Positions 7,912-16,869 of a stretch of DNA of 64,000 nt are shown piece by piece. Origin of the DNA: Isoalcanivorax pacificus W11-5 (GTDB lineage Bacteria > Pseudomonadota > Gammaproteobacteria > Pseudomonadales > Alcanivoracaceae). The stretch's first letter is position 1, and every line of letters begins with the position of its first letter. The stretch covers positions 1,798,001 to 1,862,000 of the forward strand of contig NZ_CP004387.1 in NCBI RefSeq assembly GCF_000299335.2, written 5' to 3'. The notes below the pieces were generated by a model. It ran no database searches. It was not told the origin of the DNA and was given only the letters and a program-made list of their open reading frames with translations. Made by a program: the position numbers and the translations under genes.

Positions 7912-9114
7912 CTATTGCGCCGCGGCCTGACCCAGCCTTTCAAACACCATCTCGGCGGCCTGCAGACGTTCCAGCAGGCGGTCCTCCAGGGCCATGACCG
8001 GGGTGACCACGCCGCAGCGGCGTGGCATCCCCGTGTCGCAGGCCAGCGCCATGCCGGTCTCGGCCAGCATCTTGGCGGTTTCCGAATAACCGGGATCGCC
8101 GCCGGACACCTGGCACACCACTTCCTGTCCCTGGCATTGCGCGCGAAAACGCACCCGGAACCAGCTTCGGTCGCGTTTGGCCTCGCTCGGGCCTTCCCCT
8201 GATGCATGCATGGCCAGCAGGCGCCGGCGCAGTGGCGGAACCTGTGCGCCCAGTACCAGCGCACCGATGCCGCTGACACCGCCAATCAGCTTCGGCAGGC
8301 TGCGCACGGCGGCGAAATGGCCGTAGTGAAAATCCGGACCGTAGTCGGGCAGGGCGCGGGCGGAACGCAGTACCACCAGCGGATCAATGGTTGGCATCGG
8401 GCAGAGCCAGCCACCATCGGGGTTGCGATGCGGGCGTTGCGGCAGGCCGTGCGCGCGACGCGGGTAGGCATGGTTGAGGACGCGCCGGGCACGCTGGGCG
8501 GCGTCGCGGTTTTCCTTCGGCCGTCCGAAGGCGGTGATGGCCGACTGCCAGGTGCCGCCGGAAAAGGTGCCGGAGGCAGACACCGCCGCTTCGATCTCCA
8601 GGCGGCCCTGAATCGGGGCGCCGAGGGCGGCTTCCATTGCCCGTACGGTAAACAGCGCGCCGGCATCATGGGGAATGGAATCAAAGCCACAACAATTGAT
8701 GATCGCGCAGCCGTTTTTTTCTGCTTCGGCATGGTAGCGGTCAATCATGTTGTACATGAATTCCGGTTCGCCGGTGAGATCGCAGTAATGCGTGCCGTGG
8801 CGCACGCAGGCACTGACCAGCGGCTCGCCATAGTGCACGTACGGGCCGACGGTGGTCAGGACCACCCGGCCGGCGGCAGCCAGTTTGTCCAGGCTGTCCA
8901 GATCATTGACGTCGGCGACCAGTGTCTGCGGCAATCGGGTGCAGCCGGCGTCGCGCAGTTGCTGGCATACTGCGTCGAGCTTTTGCGTGTTGCGCCCTGC
9001 AATGGCCCATGCCGTGCCGGCTGGCAAATGGTCGGCCAGGTAGCGGGCGCACAGGCCGCCAGTGAAACCGCTGGCGCCAAACAGGATGATCGCAAAGGGG
9101 CGGGTGTCGGTCAT
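7912..9114 (-). CDS. Saccharopine dehydrogenase-like NAD(P)-dependent oxidoreductase
   Basis: This 400-residue protein starts with a Rossmann dinucleotide-binding motif (IILFGASGFTGGLCARYL) and continues with VVLTTVGPYVHYGEPLV, CVRHGTHYCDLTGE and NCCGFDSIPHDAGA. This pattern belongs to the saccharopine-dehydrogenase-like / trans-acting enoyl reductase family, known in mycobacterial lipid synthesis and in many proteobacteria with unknown substrate. A lysine-pathway role is unlikely because the C-terminal domain does not match. I took the ATG at 9114, where family similarity begins. It diverges from the hydrolase gene at 9256. Confidence 0.85.
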   Translation of the reverse strand: MTDTRPFAIILFGASGFTGGLCARYLADHLPAGTAWAIAGRNTQKLDAVCQQLRDAGCTRLPQTLVADVNDLDSLDKLAAAGRVVLTTVGPYVHYGEPLVSACVRHGTHYCDLTGEPEFMYNMIDRYHAEAEKNGCAIINCCGFDSIPHDAGALFTVRAMEAALGAPIQGRLEIEAAVSASGTFSGGTWQSAITAFGRPKENRDAAQRARRVLNHAYPRRAHGLPQRPHRNPDGGWLCPMPTIDPLVVLRSARALPDYGPDFHYGHFAAVRSLPKLIGGVSGIGALVLGAQVPPLRRRLLAMHASGEGPSEAKRDRSWFRVRFRAQCQGQEVVCQVSGGDPGYSETAKMLAETGMALACDTGMPRRCGVVTPVMALEDRLLERLQAAEMVFERLGQAAAQ

Positions 9115-9255
9115 GGTATGCTGCCTGCGTCTGTGAAAACGGCCTTGGCAGGTTGTTGGAGAACTCGCCTCAGGGCCACGATGGCCTGAGTGTACCTGCT
9201 CACGGACAACCCCGCACAGCACAACAAAAACCGTCTGATTGCGCACAGGCCACCG

Positions 9256-10191
9256 ATGCTGAGAAAAACAGGTAAATGGATTCGTCGCCTGGTGTATAAC
9301 CGTTCCGCCATCCGTCGCGATGCATCATTGATATTGTCCCACCTGCCCAGCCTGCCGTATGCCTTCTGGCCGCTGAACAATGAGCCCAGCGTGCGTTCCG
9401 AGCGTGATCCGCGCAGCTATGCCTCGTTTGCCGACTGGCTCAGTGCCGCGTTGCAGGTGGTGCTGCCTGCACAGCGTGTCTCGTGCAGCCCCGGTACCCT
9501 GGTGGTGCATCCGCCCGGCGGCAAGATGACGGAGGACAGCGGCTGGTTTTTCATCAACGGCGCCGGGACGGCACCGCCGGTCGCCTTGCTCAATGCGGCG
9601 GAAATCGCCGCCGTGTTCGGCCGGCCGGTGCGGCTGCTGCACATCCCGACCTGGGGGCTGTTGCGCGACCTGAGCCACTCGGTGATGGCGCGCACATTGC
9701 GCAAGGATGGCCGCCTCTCGCGGCCGGCGTTCTACGTGATCGAGCAGGCGCTGCGGCAGTATCCACGCGTGGTGCTGGTGTGTCATTCGCAGGGCACGAT
9801 TGTCGGCAGCTACATTGTCCGCAAGCTGCTGCGCCATCCTCATACTCGGCCGCTGGTGCGCAAGCTTGAGATCTATTGTGTCGGCGGGGTGGCTGACAGC
9901 CTCGATATCGATGTGGCGCTCAGCCGGGAGGCCGGTCATCCGGTGCCTTACGTCGAACATTTTGCCAACGGGCGTGATTATTTTTCCCAAATTGGGGTAC
10001 TGTCACACCTCGACAGCACTGCGGGTACGGTATTCTGCATCCCGGAGCGAAGTGGCCACCTGTTCAATGAACATTATCTGGCCGGTATCGCGCGGGGGGA
10101 CTACTGCAATCGGGGGTCGCGTCTGTACCGCTATACGCGCGGGCGCCAGCCGTCGCATTATCAGCCCATTCAGCCGTCCGCACGCGATTGA
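9256..10191 (+). CDS. Putative alpha/beta hydrolase, 311 aa
   Basis: A soluble ~311-residue protein with a likely nucleophile elbow in VVLVCHSQGTIVGSYIV (H-S-Q-G) after a predicted strand. This is the arrangement of alpha/beta-hydrolases, including DUF676-like and lipase-like proteins. Upstream residues include WFFINGAGTAPPVALLNA (possible oxyanion loop), and a candidate catalytic His lies near SGHLFNEHYL. I chose the ATG at 9256; a GTG at 9190 would extend it by 22 residues that lack family character. It is positioned just before the receiver/GGDEF gene but separated by 75 bases. Confidence 0.7.
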   Translation: MLRKTGKWIRRLVYNRSAIRRDASLILSHLPSLPYAFWPLNNEPSVRSERDPRSYASFADWLSAALQVVLPAQRVSCSPGTLVVHPPGGKMTEDSGWFFINGAGTAPPVALLNAAEIAAVFGRPVRLLHIPTWGLLRDLSHSVMARTLRKDGRLSRPAFYVIEQALRQYPRVVLVCHSQGTIVGSYIVRKLLRHPHTRPLVRKLEIYCVGGVADSLDIDVALSREAGHPVPYVEHFANGRDYFSQIGVLSHLDSTAGTVFCIPERSGHLFNEHYLAGIARGDYCNRGSRLYRYTRGRQPSHYQPIQPSARD

Positions 10192-10266
10192 GCGCGTCTG
10201 GCACATTGCATAACACCTATAAGTACGCTGCCCGGTCTGAGCCGGTGCAGGAGAGGGGCGTTTGAC

Positions 10267-11382
10267 ATGACTCAGTTACCCGGCCGGCCGGGGGGCAAGC
10301 CGCGTCTGCTGATGGTGGACGATTCCAGAGTGATGCGTACCGCTGCCACAAAAATGCTCGGCGAGCGTTTTGATGTGGTGGTTGCCGAGAATGGCGTACA
10401 GGGCTGGCAGGCCATTCGCAGCGACCAGAGTATCCAGGTGGTGTTCACTGACCTGTCGATGCCGGAGCTGGACGGCTACGGCCTGCTGGAGAAAATCCGC
10501 ACCTGCGATGATCCCGGTATCGCCGGGTTGCCGGTGATCGTGGTGACCGGCGCGGAAAACGACGAAGCGGCGCGGGAAAAGGCACTGCAGCTCGGCGCCA
10601 CCGATTTCATCACCAAGCCTTTCAACAGTACCGACCTGACCGCACGGGCCAGCGCACACGCCGATTACCAGCGCGAACGCCGCACCCTGGAGGCGGCCAC
10701 GACCATCGACCGGCTCACCGGGCTGGGTAACGCCGAATTCTATCTGGGCCGGCTGAAACAGGATCTGGCCTTTGCTGCCCGTCACGCCCATGCGCTGTCG
10801 GTGGTGCGTATCGAAGTAGACCATTTCAACAAGTTGTTCATTCGTGTTGGCAAGAGCGCAGCGGACAGCATGCTGGTGCAGGTGGCGAAACTGATCAGCC
10901 GCCTGATCCGCAAGGAAGACACCGCCGCACGCACCGGCGTGGCCCAGTTTTCGATCACGCTGCCGACCGCTGATGCGGCTGGTGCCAAGGTGTTTGCCGA
11001 CCGGCTCTGCCGGCAGGTGCGCGAGGTGAACCTCCAGCACGAAGGCCGCCGGTTGCCGCTGAGCATTTCCGCAGGCGTGCTCTCGCCGGCACCGCATCCG
11101 GGGCAGACCGCCCGCACCGTGATGGAGGAAACAGCCCTGGTACTGCAGGGCGCGGTGCGTGCCGGCGGCAACCAGGTGATGACCGAAGGGGGGCTGCGCA
11201 ATGCACTTCCCGGGCAGCCTCAACAGCCCGCCCGGCAGCCGTTCTCGCCGCCGCCGATCAGTGTCGAGCAGGCGCTGGCGATGCTGGCCAGCGGCCGTGA
11301 CGAGGAGGTGCGCCGGCACCTGCCGTCGCTGCGGAAACAACTGGCGCCGTTACTGAAAATACTGGACAGTGAAGGGCACTGA
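10267..11382 (+). CDS. Response regulator with degenerate GGDEF domain
   Basis: Residues ~12-130 are a receiver domain: LLMVDDSRVMR, phosphoacceptor Asp62 in FTDLSMPELDG, VVTGAEN and the Lys in FITKPF. Residues ~145-305 are a GGDEF-type fold beginning at TIDRLTGLGN. The catalytic GGDEF signature reads GVAQF (residues 224-228), so diguanylate cyclase activity should be lost. The inhibitory-site RxxD is kept exactly five residues upstream (Arg215-Lys-Glu-Asp218). The protein may therefore bind cyclic di-GMP as an effector. A Gln/Pro-rich linker and a short helical tail follow. It is 14 bases upstream of the DUF2505 gene. Confidence 0.9.
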   Translation: MTQLPGRPGGKPRLLMVDDSRVMRTAATKMLGERFDVVVAENGVQGWQAIRSDQSIQVVFTDLSMPELDGYGLLEKIRTCDDPGIAGLPVIVVTGAENDEAAREKALQLGATDFITKPFNSTDLTARASAHADYQRERRTLEAATTIDRLTGLGNAEFYLGRLKQDLAFAARHAHALSVVRIEVDHFNKLFIRVGKSAADSMLVQVAKLISRLIRKEDTAARTGVAQFSITLPTADAAGAKVFADRLCRQVREVNLQHEGRRLPLSISAGVLSPAPHPGQTARTVMEETALVLQGAVRAGGNQVMTEGGLRNALPGQPQQPARQPFSPPPISVEQALAMLASGRDEEVRRHLPSLRKQLAPLLKILDSEGH

Positions 11383-11396
11383 TCAGCGGAGGACCT

Positions 11397-11909
11397 GTGC
11401 CCGTGCAGTTTGAACGACGCCGAACCTTTCCCGTGGATGCGGCCACATTGCTGGCCGCGCTGACCAGCCGCGATTATTTCGATGCCCGCCATGCCATGTC
11501 CGGCATTACCGCATACCGTTACGACGCTTTCGGGCCAACCGAACGCGGGCTGGAAATCCGCATTGCCCGCGAAATGGAAATCCGCAGCAACAACGTGCCG
11601 GCGTTCGCGAAACGCTTTGTCGGCCAGTCGGCCACGCTGACCACCGCATTCCTCTGGACCCGCACGGACCGGCAGCCTTATCAGGCGCAGTACGAGTTCA
11701 CGGTGGGGCGTATTCCGGTGCAGGTGCGCGGCACCATGACATTGCACGATGACGCCGGTGGTGCGGTGCAGGATATCCGGGCAGAGATCACCAGCAGCGT
11801 GCCGCTGGTCGGCGGCAAGCTGGTGGAACTGGTGGCAGGGCAGCTCGACAAGGGGCTGGCATCGGATTACCGCGCCACATTGCGGTATCTGAACGGCGAG
11901 CGCGGCTGA
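11397..11909 (+). CDS. DUF2505 family protein
   Basis: The 170-residue protein resembles the DUF2505 family, a START/SRPBCC-like lipid-binding fold of unknown function. It opens with FERRRTFPVDAATLLAALTS, where a beta strand leads into a helix as in polyketide-cyclase-like folds. It ends with IRAEITSSVPLVGGKLVELVAGQLDKGLASDY, which is typical of the family. The start is GTG at 11397 or GTG at 11403; GGAGG at 11388-11392 fits the second slightly better. It lies just after the response regulator gene and is probably cotranscribed with it. It converges on the SDR gene with no gap. Confidence 0.8.
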   Translation: MPVQFERRRTFPVDAATLLAALTSRDYFDARHAMSGITAYRYDAFGPTERGLEIRIAREMEIRSNNVPAFAKRFVGQSATLTTAFLWTRTDRQPYQAQYEFTVGRIPVQVRGTMTLHDDAGGAVQDIRAEITSSVPLVGGKLVELVAGQLDKGLASDYRATLRYLNGERG

Positions 11910-12716
11910 TCAGCGCCGCAGTTTTTCCGCCAGCGCCTGCATGCCTTTCAGGGCCCGGCCCGGCAGCCAGCGTTTCTGCCGCCAGACCTGCTTGAGCCCC
12001 GGTTGCGGCAGGATCATGAAATCCCCGGCATCGATGCCGCGAAAAATACGCTCGGCAATTTCGGCCGGGCTGAAATCATGGCGGACCAGCAGACGTTCAA
12101 AGCGTGCCCGGCTGACCGGCTCGGAGGCGCGCAGCGTATCGGCCAGATTGCTGCGGAAAAACGACGGGCAGGCCACAGAGACCTGAATTCCCAGCGGCTG
12201 CAATTCACTGCGCAGGCTTTCCGACAGCGCAATCAGCGCCGCCTCGGTGGCACTGTAGCTGCTCATGCCGGGTGCCGGAATCAGCCCCTGCACCGCCGCG
12301 ACATTGATGATATGGCCGCTGCCCTGGCGCTTCATCGCCGACACCGCTGCACGGCAGGTGCGCACGGTGCCGAGCAGGTTGGTTTCCAGCAGCGCGCGCC
12401 AGTCGTCGTCACTGAGCGTCTCAAACAGCCCGGTGCCCGCAATGCCGGCGTTGTTGATCAGGATATCCAGCTGTCCCCATCGGCGCACGATGCGCTCCAC
12501 GGCCTGGCGCACGTCACTGTCGCGGCGGATATCACAGGTCAGTTGCAGGTGCTCGGTGTTGAGTTCGGAGAGCTGCGCGCAGACTTCCTCACTGCGAACT
12601 GAATGCGTGTCGGCGATGGCCACGCGGTAGCCCCGGCGTGCGGCCAGTTCCGCCAGTGCACGACCGAGGCCGGAGGCGCCACCGGTAATCAGAATGCTCG
12701 GAGCAGGGCTGCTCAT
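11910..12716 (-). CDS. Short-chain dehydrogenase/reductase-like protein lacking Ser and Lys of the active site
   Basis: A classical SDR fold of 268 residues: TGGASGLG cofactor loop, DILINNAG, Asn113 in ETNLLG, and a C-terminal basic tail. The catalytic region departs from the family. The Ser expected 13 residues before the Tyr is Ala141 (INVAAVQG), and the YxxxK motif reads Tyr154-Ser-Ala-Thr-Glu158, so the Lys is Glu. The DNA (ctc at 12243-12245 on the plus strand) confirms the Glu codon. The protein may bind NAD(P) without normal redox activity. Its C-terminus (WLPGRALKGMQALAEKLRR) could be an amphipathic membrane-association helix. Substrate unknown. Confidence 0.88.
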   Translation of the reverse strand: MSSPAPSILITGGASGLGRALAELAARRGYRVAIADTHSVRSEEVCAQLSELNTEHLQLTCDIRRDSDVRQAVERIVRRWGQLDILINNAGIAGTGLFETLSDDDWRALLETNLLGTVRTCRAAVSAMKRQGSGHIINVAAVQGLIPAPGMSSYSATEAALIALSESLRSELQPLGIQVSVACPSFFRSNLADTLRASEPVSRARFERLLVRHDFSPAEIAERIFRGIDAGDFMILPQPGLKQVWRQKRWLPGRALKGMQALAEKLRR

Positions 12717-12768
12717 GGAATAGATGTGTCCCGTTGCAAAGGCTTGTCCTGGTGTGGCTGTCGTGTGG

Positions 12769-14046
12769 TCAGACTGTGTGATCCGGCGGCTGGCTCAGTA
12801 CCGCTTCTTCGCCCTCGCTGCGCGCAATCAGTACGGCACCCACGCTGTCACTCCAGATATTTACCGCCGTGCGGCACATGTCCAGCACGCGGTCGGTGAC
12901 GAGGATCAGGCCGATGGCTTCTGCGGGCAGGCCGACCATGCCGAGGATGAGTGTAATGGCAACCAGGCTGGCAGCGGGAATGCTGGCTACGCCAATCGAC
13001 GTCAGCAGGGCGGTGATCACCACCAGCGCCTGCATGCCCAGAGACAGGTCCAGGCCGTAGGCCTGGGCAATGAACAGCACGGCGGCGCATTCATACAGCG
13101 CCGTGCCGTCCATGTTGACGGTGGAACCCAGCGGCAGCACAAAGGTAGCAATGCGTTTTGATACACGCGAACGCTTTTCCACGCATTCCATGGTCAGCGG
13201 CAGCGTGGCGGCAGAGCTGGCGGTGGAAAAGGCGGTCAGCATGGCCGGGGTCATGGCGCGCAGATGCCATGTCGGCGAACGCCTGCCCAGCACGCAGATG
13301 GCCAGCGGCAGCACGATGAAAGCGTGCACCGCCAGCGCCAGCAGCACGCACGCAAAGAACCAGGCCAGCGGTTCAATGGCGTCGAAGCCGGTGCGTGTCA
13401 CCGTGGCGGCGATCAGTGCGAATACGCCGATGGGTGCAAAGCGGATGATGAACAGCGTGATCCGCACCATGGTCTGGTACAGGCCCTCGATCGCGTCACG
13501 CAGTGCCTGGCCCGGGCTGCCTTCGACGTTGCGCAGGAAATACCCGAACAACAGTGAGAACACGATCAGCCCCAGCAGCTGTCCCTGCACGGCGGCCTGC
13601 AACAGATTCGAGGGCAGCAGTTGCAGTATGATCCCGGCAAAATCACCGGCGCCGCGTCCTTCCACGCGGGCCAGCACTTCGTGCGTGTCGGCGGCAAGGC
13701 CGAGGCGGTCACCGGCAGGCTCACCATCGATAATGCCCGGCGTGAGCAGATTGCTGATCACCAGCCCGATGATGATCGCCACAAAGGTCGTGCTCATGTA
13801 GTACGCAATGGTCTTGCCACCGAGCCGGCCCAGATCGCGGCCGTTGCCGAGGCCGGTGAGGCTGGAAATGATGGCGCTGGTGATCAGTGGCACCACGATC
13901 ATCTGCAAACCGTTGATGAACAGCCGGCCTACGGTATCGTACACAGCCAGCAGGGAGACGCCGAATACCTGGCTGCCTTCGCTGGTCAGCCAGCCCGCCA
14001 GCGCACCGAGCGCCATGGCGAGGAAAATCTGATTGTGCAACTTCAC
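12769..14046 (-). CDS. Dicarboxylate/amino acid:cation symporter (DAACS family)
   Basis: A 425-residue secondary transporter of the GltP/DctA family. It has about eight hydrophobic helices, the serine-rich re-entrant loop (FSTASSAATLPLTM), the conserved GSTVNMDGTALYE and the C-terminal DRVLDMCRTAVNIWSD substrate/cation site. Members import glutamate, aspartate, C4-dicarboxylates or serine with sodium or protons. The Arg in the last motif favours a dicarboxylate or acidic amino acid. I chose the GTG at 14046, preceded by AGGAG seven bases upstream; the longer open frame upstream has no transporter character. It diverges from the acetyltransferase gene. Confidence 0.93.
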   Translation of the reverse strand: MKLHNQIFLAMALGALAGWLTSEGSQVFGVSLLAVYDTVGRLFINGLQMIVVPLITSAIISSLTGLGNGRDLGRLGGKTIAYYMSTTFVAIIIGLVISNLLTPGIIDGEPAGDRLGLAADTHEVLARVEGRGAGDFAGIILQLLPSNLLQAAVQGQLLGLIVFSLLFGYFLRNVEGSPGQALRDAIEGLYQTMVRITLFIIRFAPIGVFALIAATVTRTGFDAIEPLAWFFACVLLALAVHAFIVLPLAICVLGRRSPTWHLRAMTPAMLTAFSTASSAATLPLTMECVEKRSRVSKRIATFVLPLGSTVNMDGTALYECAAVLFIAQAYGLDLSLGMQALVVITALLTSIGVASIPAASLVAITLILGMVGLPAEAIGLILVTDRVLDMCRTAVNIWSDSVGAVLIARSEGEEAVLSQPPDHTV

Positions 14047-14169
14047 GCGGCGCTCCTGTGCTGTGGCTGCTGTATTATTGTTGGCCAGTCCGTCCAGTGC
14101 CGGTAAGCATACGCAGACCCCGGAGCCGGTCGCAACCGGCCACGGTGCCGGTGTGTCCAGGAGCAGAGC

Positions 14170-14697
14170 ATGTCCGCAGAACTGATCGAGATCGACCACG
14201 CACAGGTCCCGGCGTTGCAGGCGCTGGCCGCCGACATCTGGTGGGCCCATTACCCGGCTCTGATCAGCGATGCGCAGATTCGCTTCATGCTCGAGCGCAT
14301 GTACAGCGCAGCGCAGTTGACGCAGGAACTCGCCGATGGCGTCTGCTACCGCGGGCTGCGCCTGGATGGCCGCCTGTGCGGATACTTCAGTGTGCGCGCT
14401 GATCTCGACGGCGGTGCCTGGCTGGACAAGCTGTACCTGCTGCCGGCGCTGCACGGACAGGGCCACGGGCAGCGGATGCTGCGTGCCGCAGAGCAGTGTG
14501 CCTGGCAACTCGGCGCACACCGGCTGCGGCTGCGGGTCAATCGTCACAATGACACCGCCATCGCCGCCTACCGGCGCGCCGGTTATGTGCTGCTCGGCGA
14601 GGATTGCGCCGAGATTGGCGACGGCTTTGTCATGGACGACTTTATCTTCGGCCTCGACGCGCCGACAGCGGGCGAGGTGTCGAAAAAGCCACTGTGA
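14170..14697 (+). CDS. GNAT family N-acetyltransferase
   Basis: A 175-residue GNAT-fold protein. Motif A reads LYLLPALHGQGHGQRML (the Q-x-x-G-x-G acetyl-CoA pyrophosphate loop), followed by LRLRVNRHNDTAIAAYRRAGYV, the standard motif B region. AGGAG at 14159-14163 lies six bases upstream of the ATG. The acceptor substrate (small molecule or protein) is not predictable. It is monocistronic and convergent with the 211-residue gene downstream of amtB. Confidence 0.88.
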   Translation: MSAELIEIDHAQVPALQALAADIWWAHYPALISDAQIRFMLERMYSAAQLTQELADGVCYRGLRLDGRLCGYFSVRADLDGGAWLDKLYLLPALHGQGHGQRMLRAAEQCAWQLGAHRLRLRVNRHNDTAIAAYRRAGYVLLGEDCAEIGDGFVMDDFIFGLDAPTAGEVSKKPL

Positions 14698-14717
14698 GGC
14701 TGGCGCAAGCCGGCCTG

Positions 14718-15353
14718 CTACAGCAGGCCGTTGAGCGCCTTGTCCATGTCCGGATGCGCGGTCTGCACACTGCGCACGGCTTCCGCCAACGCTTTGTCGG
14801 CTGCGACCGGCCCGAGCCGTTCACACAGCACCACATAGGTCCGGTTGACCAGCGATTGCAGCAGCGCTTCCTGTGCGGCGGGCACTTTCAATGGCTGGTC
14901 GTTGCCGAGCCAGCTCTGCATTGCCCCCAGCAGCGCTGGCGGCAGATGCCGCCGGCTCAGCGAATTGAGCAGATCCAGCCGGAAACTGTGCCGGGTCTGC
15001 AGGGGCACCCGTGTCATCAGCGCTTCCATCAAGGCGCTGAAGGCGGCGCTGGTGGAGGCCGAGAGCGGCCCGTCGGCGCGTGCCAGCTGCTTGTCATTGA
15101 GTGGATCAGGCAGCAGCGAGGCGACCGGCATGTTCATCGCCTGCACCAGGCTCAGCAGAATGTCGGAACGGCGTCCGCGCAGCACTTCATCGCGGCAGAT
15201 GTCGGCGACAAAACGCTGCAGGGTAAAGCGCGGCCGGTCGGCGTAGTTGGCTTCCCAGTGACTCAGTGCCTGCAGCAGGTCCTCGCGCGGGAGGAAGGGC
15301 TTCAGGCCGGTGTAGATGGCGCGGCGTTTTTCACTCAGCTCCTGTGCATTCAC
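14718..15353 (-). CDS. Hypothetical protein translationally coupled to amtB, 211 aa
   Basis: I do not recognise this protein. It is soluble, mostly helical, Leu/Ala/Arg-rich, with no signal or membrane segment. Its GTG start overlaps the amtB stop by four bases (GTGA), and GGAGG lies 6-7 bases upstream inside amtB, so expression should be coupled to the transporter. Recognisable stretches include LQRFVADICRDEVLRGRRSDILLSL cut by loops, and a C-terminal VRSVQTAHPDMDKALNGLL. In most bacteria amtB is paired with a P-II gene; this is not a P-II protein (no T-loop, far too helical). Confidence 0.8.
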   Translation of the reverse strand: MNAQELSEKRRAIYTGLKPFLPREDLLQALSHWEANYADRPRFTLQRFVADICRDEVLRGRRSDILLSLVQAMNMPVASLLPDPLNDKQLARADGPLSASTSAAFSALMEALMTRVPLQTRHSFRLDLLNSLSRRHLPPALLGAMQSWLGNDQPLKVPAAQEALLQSLVNRTYVVLCERLGPVAADKALAEAVRSVQTAHPDMDKALNGLL

Positions 15354-16675
15354 GAGCGCACCTCCACCCCGGCGGCCCGTTCAGCGGTGTAGGCGGTGCT
15401 GTCCGAGGGAAATTCCGGATAACCGATTTCCGCATGCTCGCTCAGGTCCAGGCCGCGCTGTTCGTGTTGTGCGCTGGCGCGCAGGCCCATCAGCAGCGCG
15501 ATCAGCACGTACATCACCAGGGCAGTGAAGAAGGTCCAGACGAAGCAGGCCAGTACGCCGAGAACCTGCACCATTACGATCTGGCCGTTGAACATGTCTC
15601 CTGCGAAAAACAGGCCGGCGGCAATCGTGCCCCAGGCACCGGCGACGCCGTGGGCGGAGACGGCGCCGACAACATCGTCCAGGCGCAGTTTCAGCAGCAG
15701 GTGCGTGCTCAGCGTGCACAGGATGCCGCCGACCAGGCCGCTGACCATGGCCCACGGCGGATGCATGGTGGCGGCGCCGGCGGTGATGGCGACCAGGCCG
15801 GCGATACTGCCGTTGACCGTTTCCGTGAGCAGGATCGGCCGGCGACTTACCAGCGCCATCAGTACACTGCCCAGCGCACCGGCACAGGCGGCCAGATGCG
15901 TGTTGAGATTGATCAGGCCAATGTTCACCGTGGCTTCCAGTGTTGAGCCGCCGTTGAAACCGAACCAGCCGAACCAGAGGATGAAACCGCCCAGCGCCAC
16001 CAGCGTCAGGTTGTGGCCGCGAATCTCGCGTGGGCGGCCGTTGCTGTCGAAGCGTCCCAGGCGCGGCCCCAGCACGATGATGCCGGCCAGTGCACACCAG
16101 GCCCCGACCGAATGCACCACGGACGAACCGGCGAAATCAATGAAGCCCAGCTTCGCCAGCCAGCCATCGCTGTTCCAGACCCAGCTGCCGAACACCGGAT
16201 AGATCAGCCCGGTGATGACCACCGCGCCCACCAGATAGGCGGTGAAACGCGTGCGCTCCGCCATGGCACCACTGGCGATGGTGGCGGCTGTCGCGGCGAA
16301 CATGGTCTGGAACAGCAACAGGCCGTAGGTATCCATGTCGCTGCTGCCGAGCAGAAAGCGGTCGGTGCCGAACCAGCCGCTGCTGTTGGTGCCGAACATC
16401 AGGCCGAAACCGACGGCCCAGAAAATCACGGTGCCGACGCAGACATCGAGATAATTCTTCATCACTACGTTGAGCGCATTCTTGGCGCGGGACATGCCGG
16501 CTTCCAGCAGCGCGAAGCCCGCCTGCATCAGAAACACCAGCGCGCTGGCGGTGGCCAGCCAGGCCATGTTGATGCCGGGGCTGAGTGTGTCGTCGGCCGC
16601 GCTGGCCAGCACCGGGCACAGCAATAATAAAAAGGCGACCGGTAAACGCAGGCCGGTGAGTTGTGATGTGTTCAT
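15350..16675 (-). CDS. amtB: Ammonium transporter
   Basis: A 441-residue Amt/Mep/Rh channel protein. It starts with a signal peptide (LPVAFLLLLCPVLASAADD), as in bacterial AmtB, and continues with about eleven membrane helices. Landmarks include LMQAGFALLEAGMSRAKNA, the pore region DFAGSSVVHSVGAW, LWFGWFGFNGGS and the C-terminal HGVAGAWGTIAAGLF with the pore His. It imports ammonium under nitrogen limitation. The upstream region carries a sigma-54 promoter (16742-16757) and an NtrC-type dyad (16820-16836), consistent with nitrogen control. No glnK is adjacent; instead a 211-residue unknown gene follows with a four-base overlap. Confidence 0.96.
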   Translation of the reverse strand: MNTSQLTGLRLPVAFLLLLCPVLASAADDTLSPGINMAWLATASALVFLMQAGFALLEAGMSRAKNALNVVMKNYLDVCVGTVIFWAVGFGLMFGTNSSGWFGTDRFLLGSSDMDTYGLLLFQTMFAATAATIASGAMAERTRFTAYLVGAVVITGLIYPVFGSWVWNSDGWLAKLGFIDFAGSSVVHSVGAWCALAGIIVLGPRLGRFDSNGRPREIRGHNLTLVALGGFILWFGWFGFNGGSTLEATVNIGLINLNTHLAACAGALGSVLMALVSRRPILLTETVNGSIAGLVAITAGAATMHPPWAMVSGLVGGILCTLSTHLLLKLRLDDVVGAVSAHGVAGAWGTIAAGLFFAGDMFNGQIVMVQVLGVLACFVWTFFTALVMYVLIALLMGLRASAQHEQRGLDLSEHAEIGYPEFPSDSTAYTAERAAGVEVRS

Positions 16676-16741
16676 GTGATGCCCATCCCCCTTGACGGTC
16701 GTGACGTCCCTGCCTCGTGAAAGATCCTGCGTTGCGGTCGT

Positions 16742-16757
16742 TGCAACCGCCGTGCCA
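16742..16757 (-). promoter_or_regulatory. Sigma-54 promoter of amtB
   Basis: On the minus strand the sequence TGGCACGGCGGTTGCA fits the -24/-12 consensus exactly, with ten bases between the GG and GC pairs. Transcription should start near 16730, giving a leader of about 55 bases before the amtB ATG. Confidence 0.9.
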
Positions 16758-16819
16758 CAGGTGAAGACAGGGGAAAGGGGAGTGATTTGCCCCCGGATCA
16801 GGGGCGGTGCCGGACGCGT

Positions 16820-16836
16820 TGCACCGTGGCGGTGCC
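16820..16836. promoter_or_regulatory. NtrC-type enhancer site upstream of amtB
   Basis: The dyad GCACC-GTGGC-GGTGC matches the NtrC site pattern GCACC-N5-GGTGC. It sits about 90-100 bases upstream of the predicted start. Further half-sites TGGTGCA occur at 16843-16849 and 16862-16868, about two helical turns apart, the last lying against the stop codon of the EVE gene. Confidence 0.75.
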
Positions 16837-16869
16837 GGCCGCTGGTGCAAGCCGTCCATCCTGGTGCAT

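Noticed and set aside
9190..9255. GTG start extending the hydrolase gene at 9256
   Set aside because: The added 22 residues lack family character and no ribosome-binding site is visible before the GTG.
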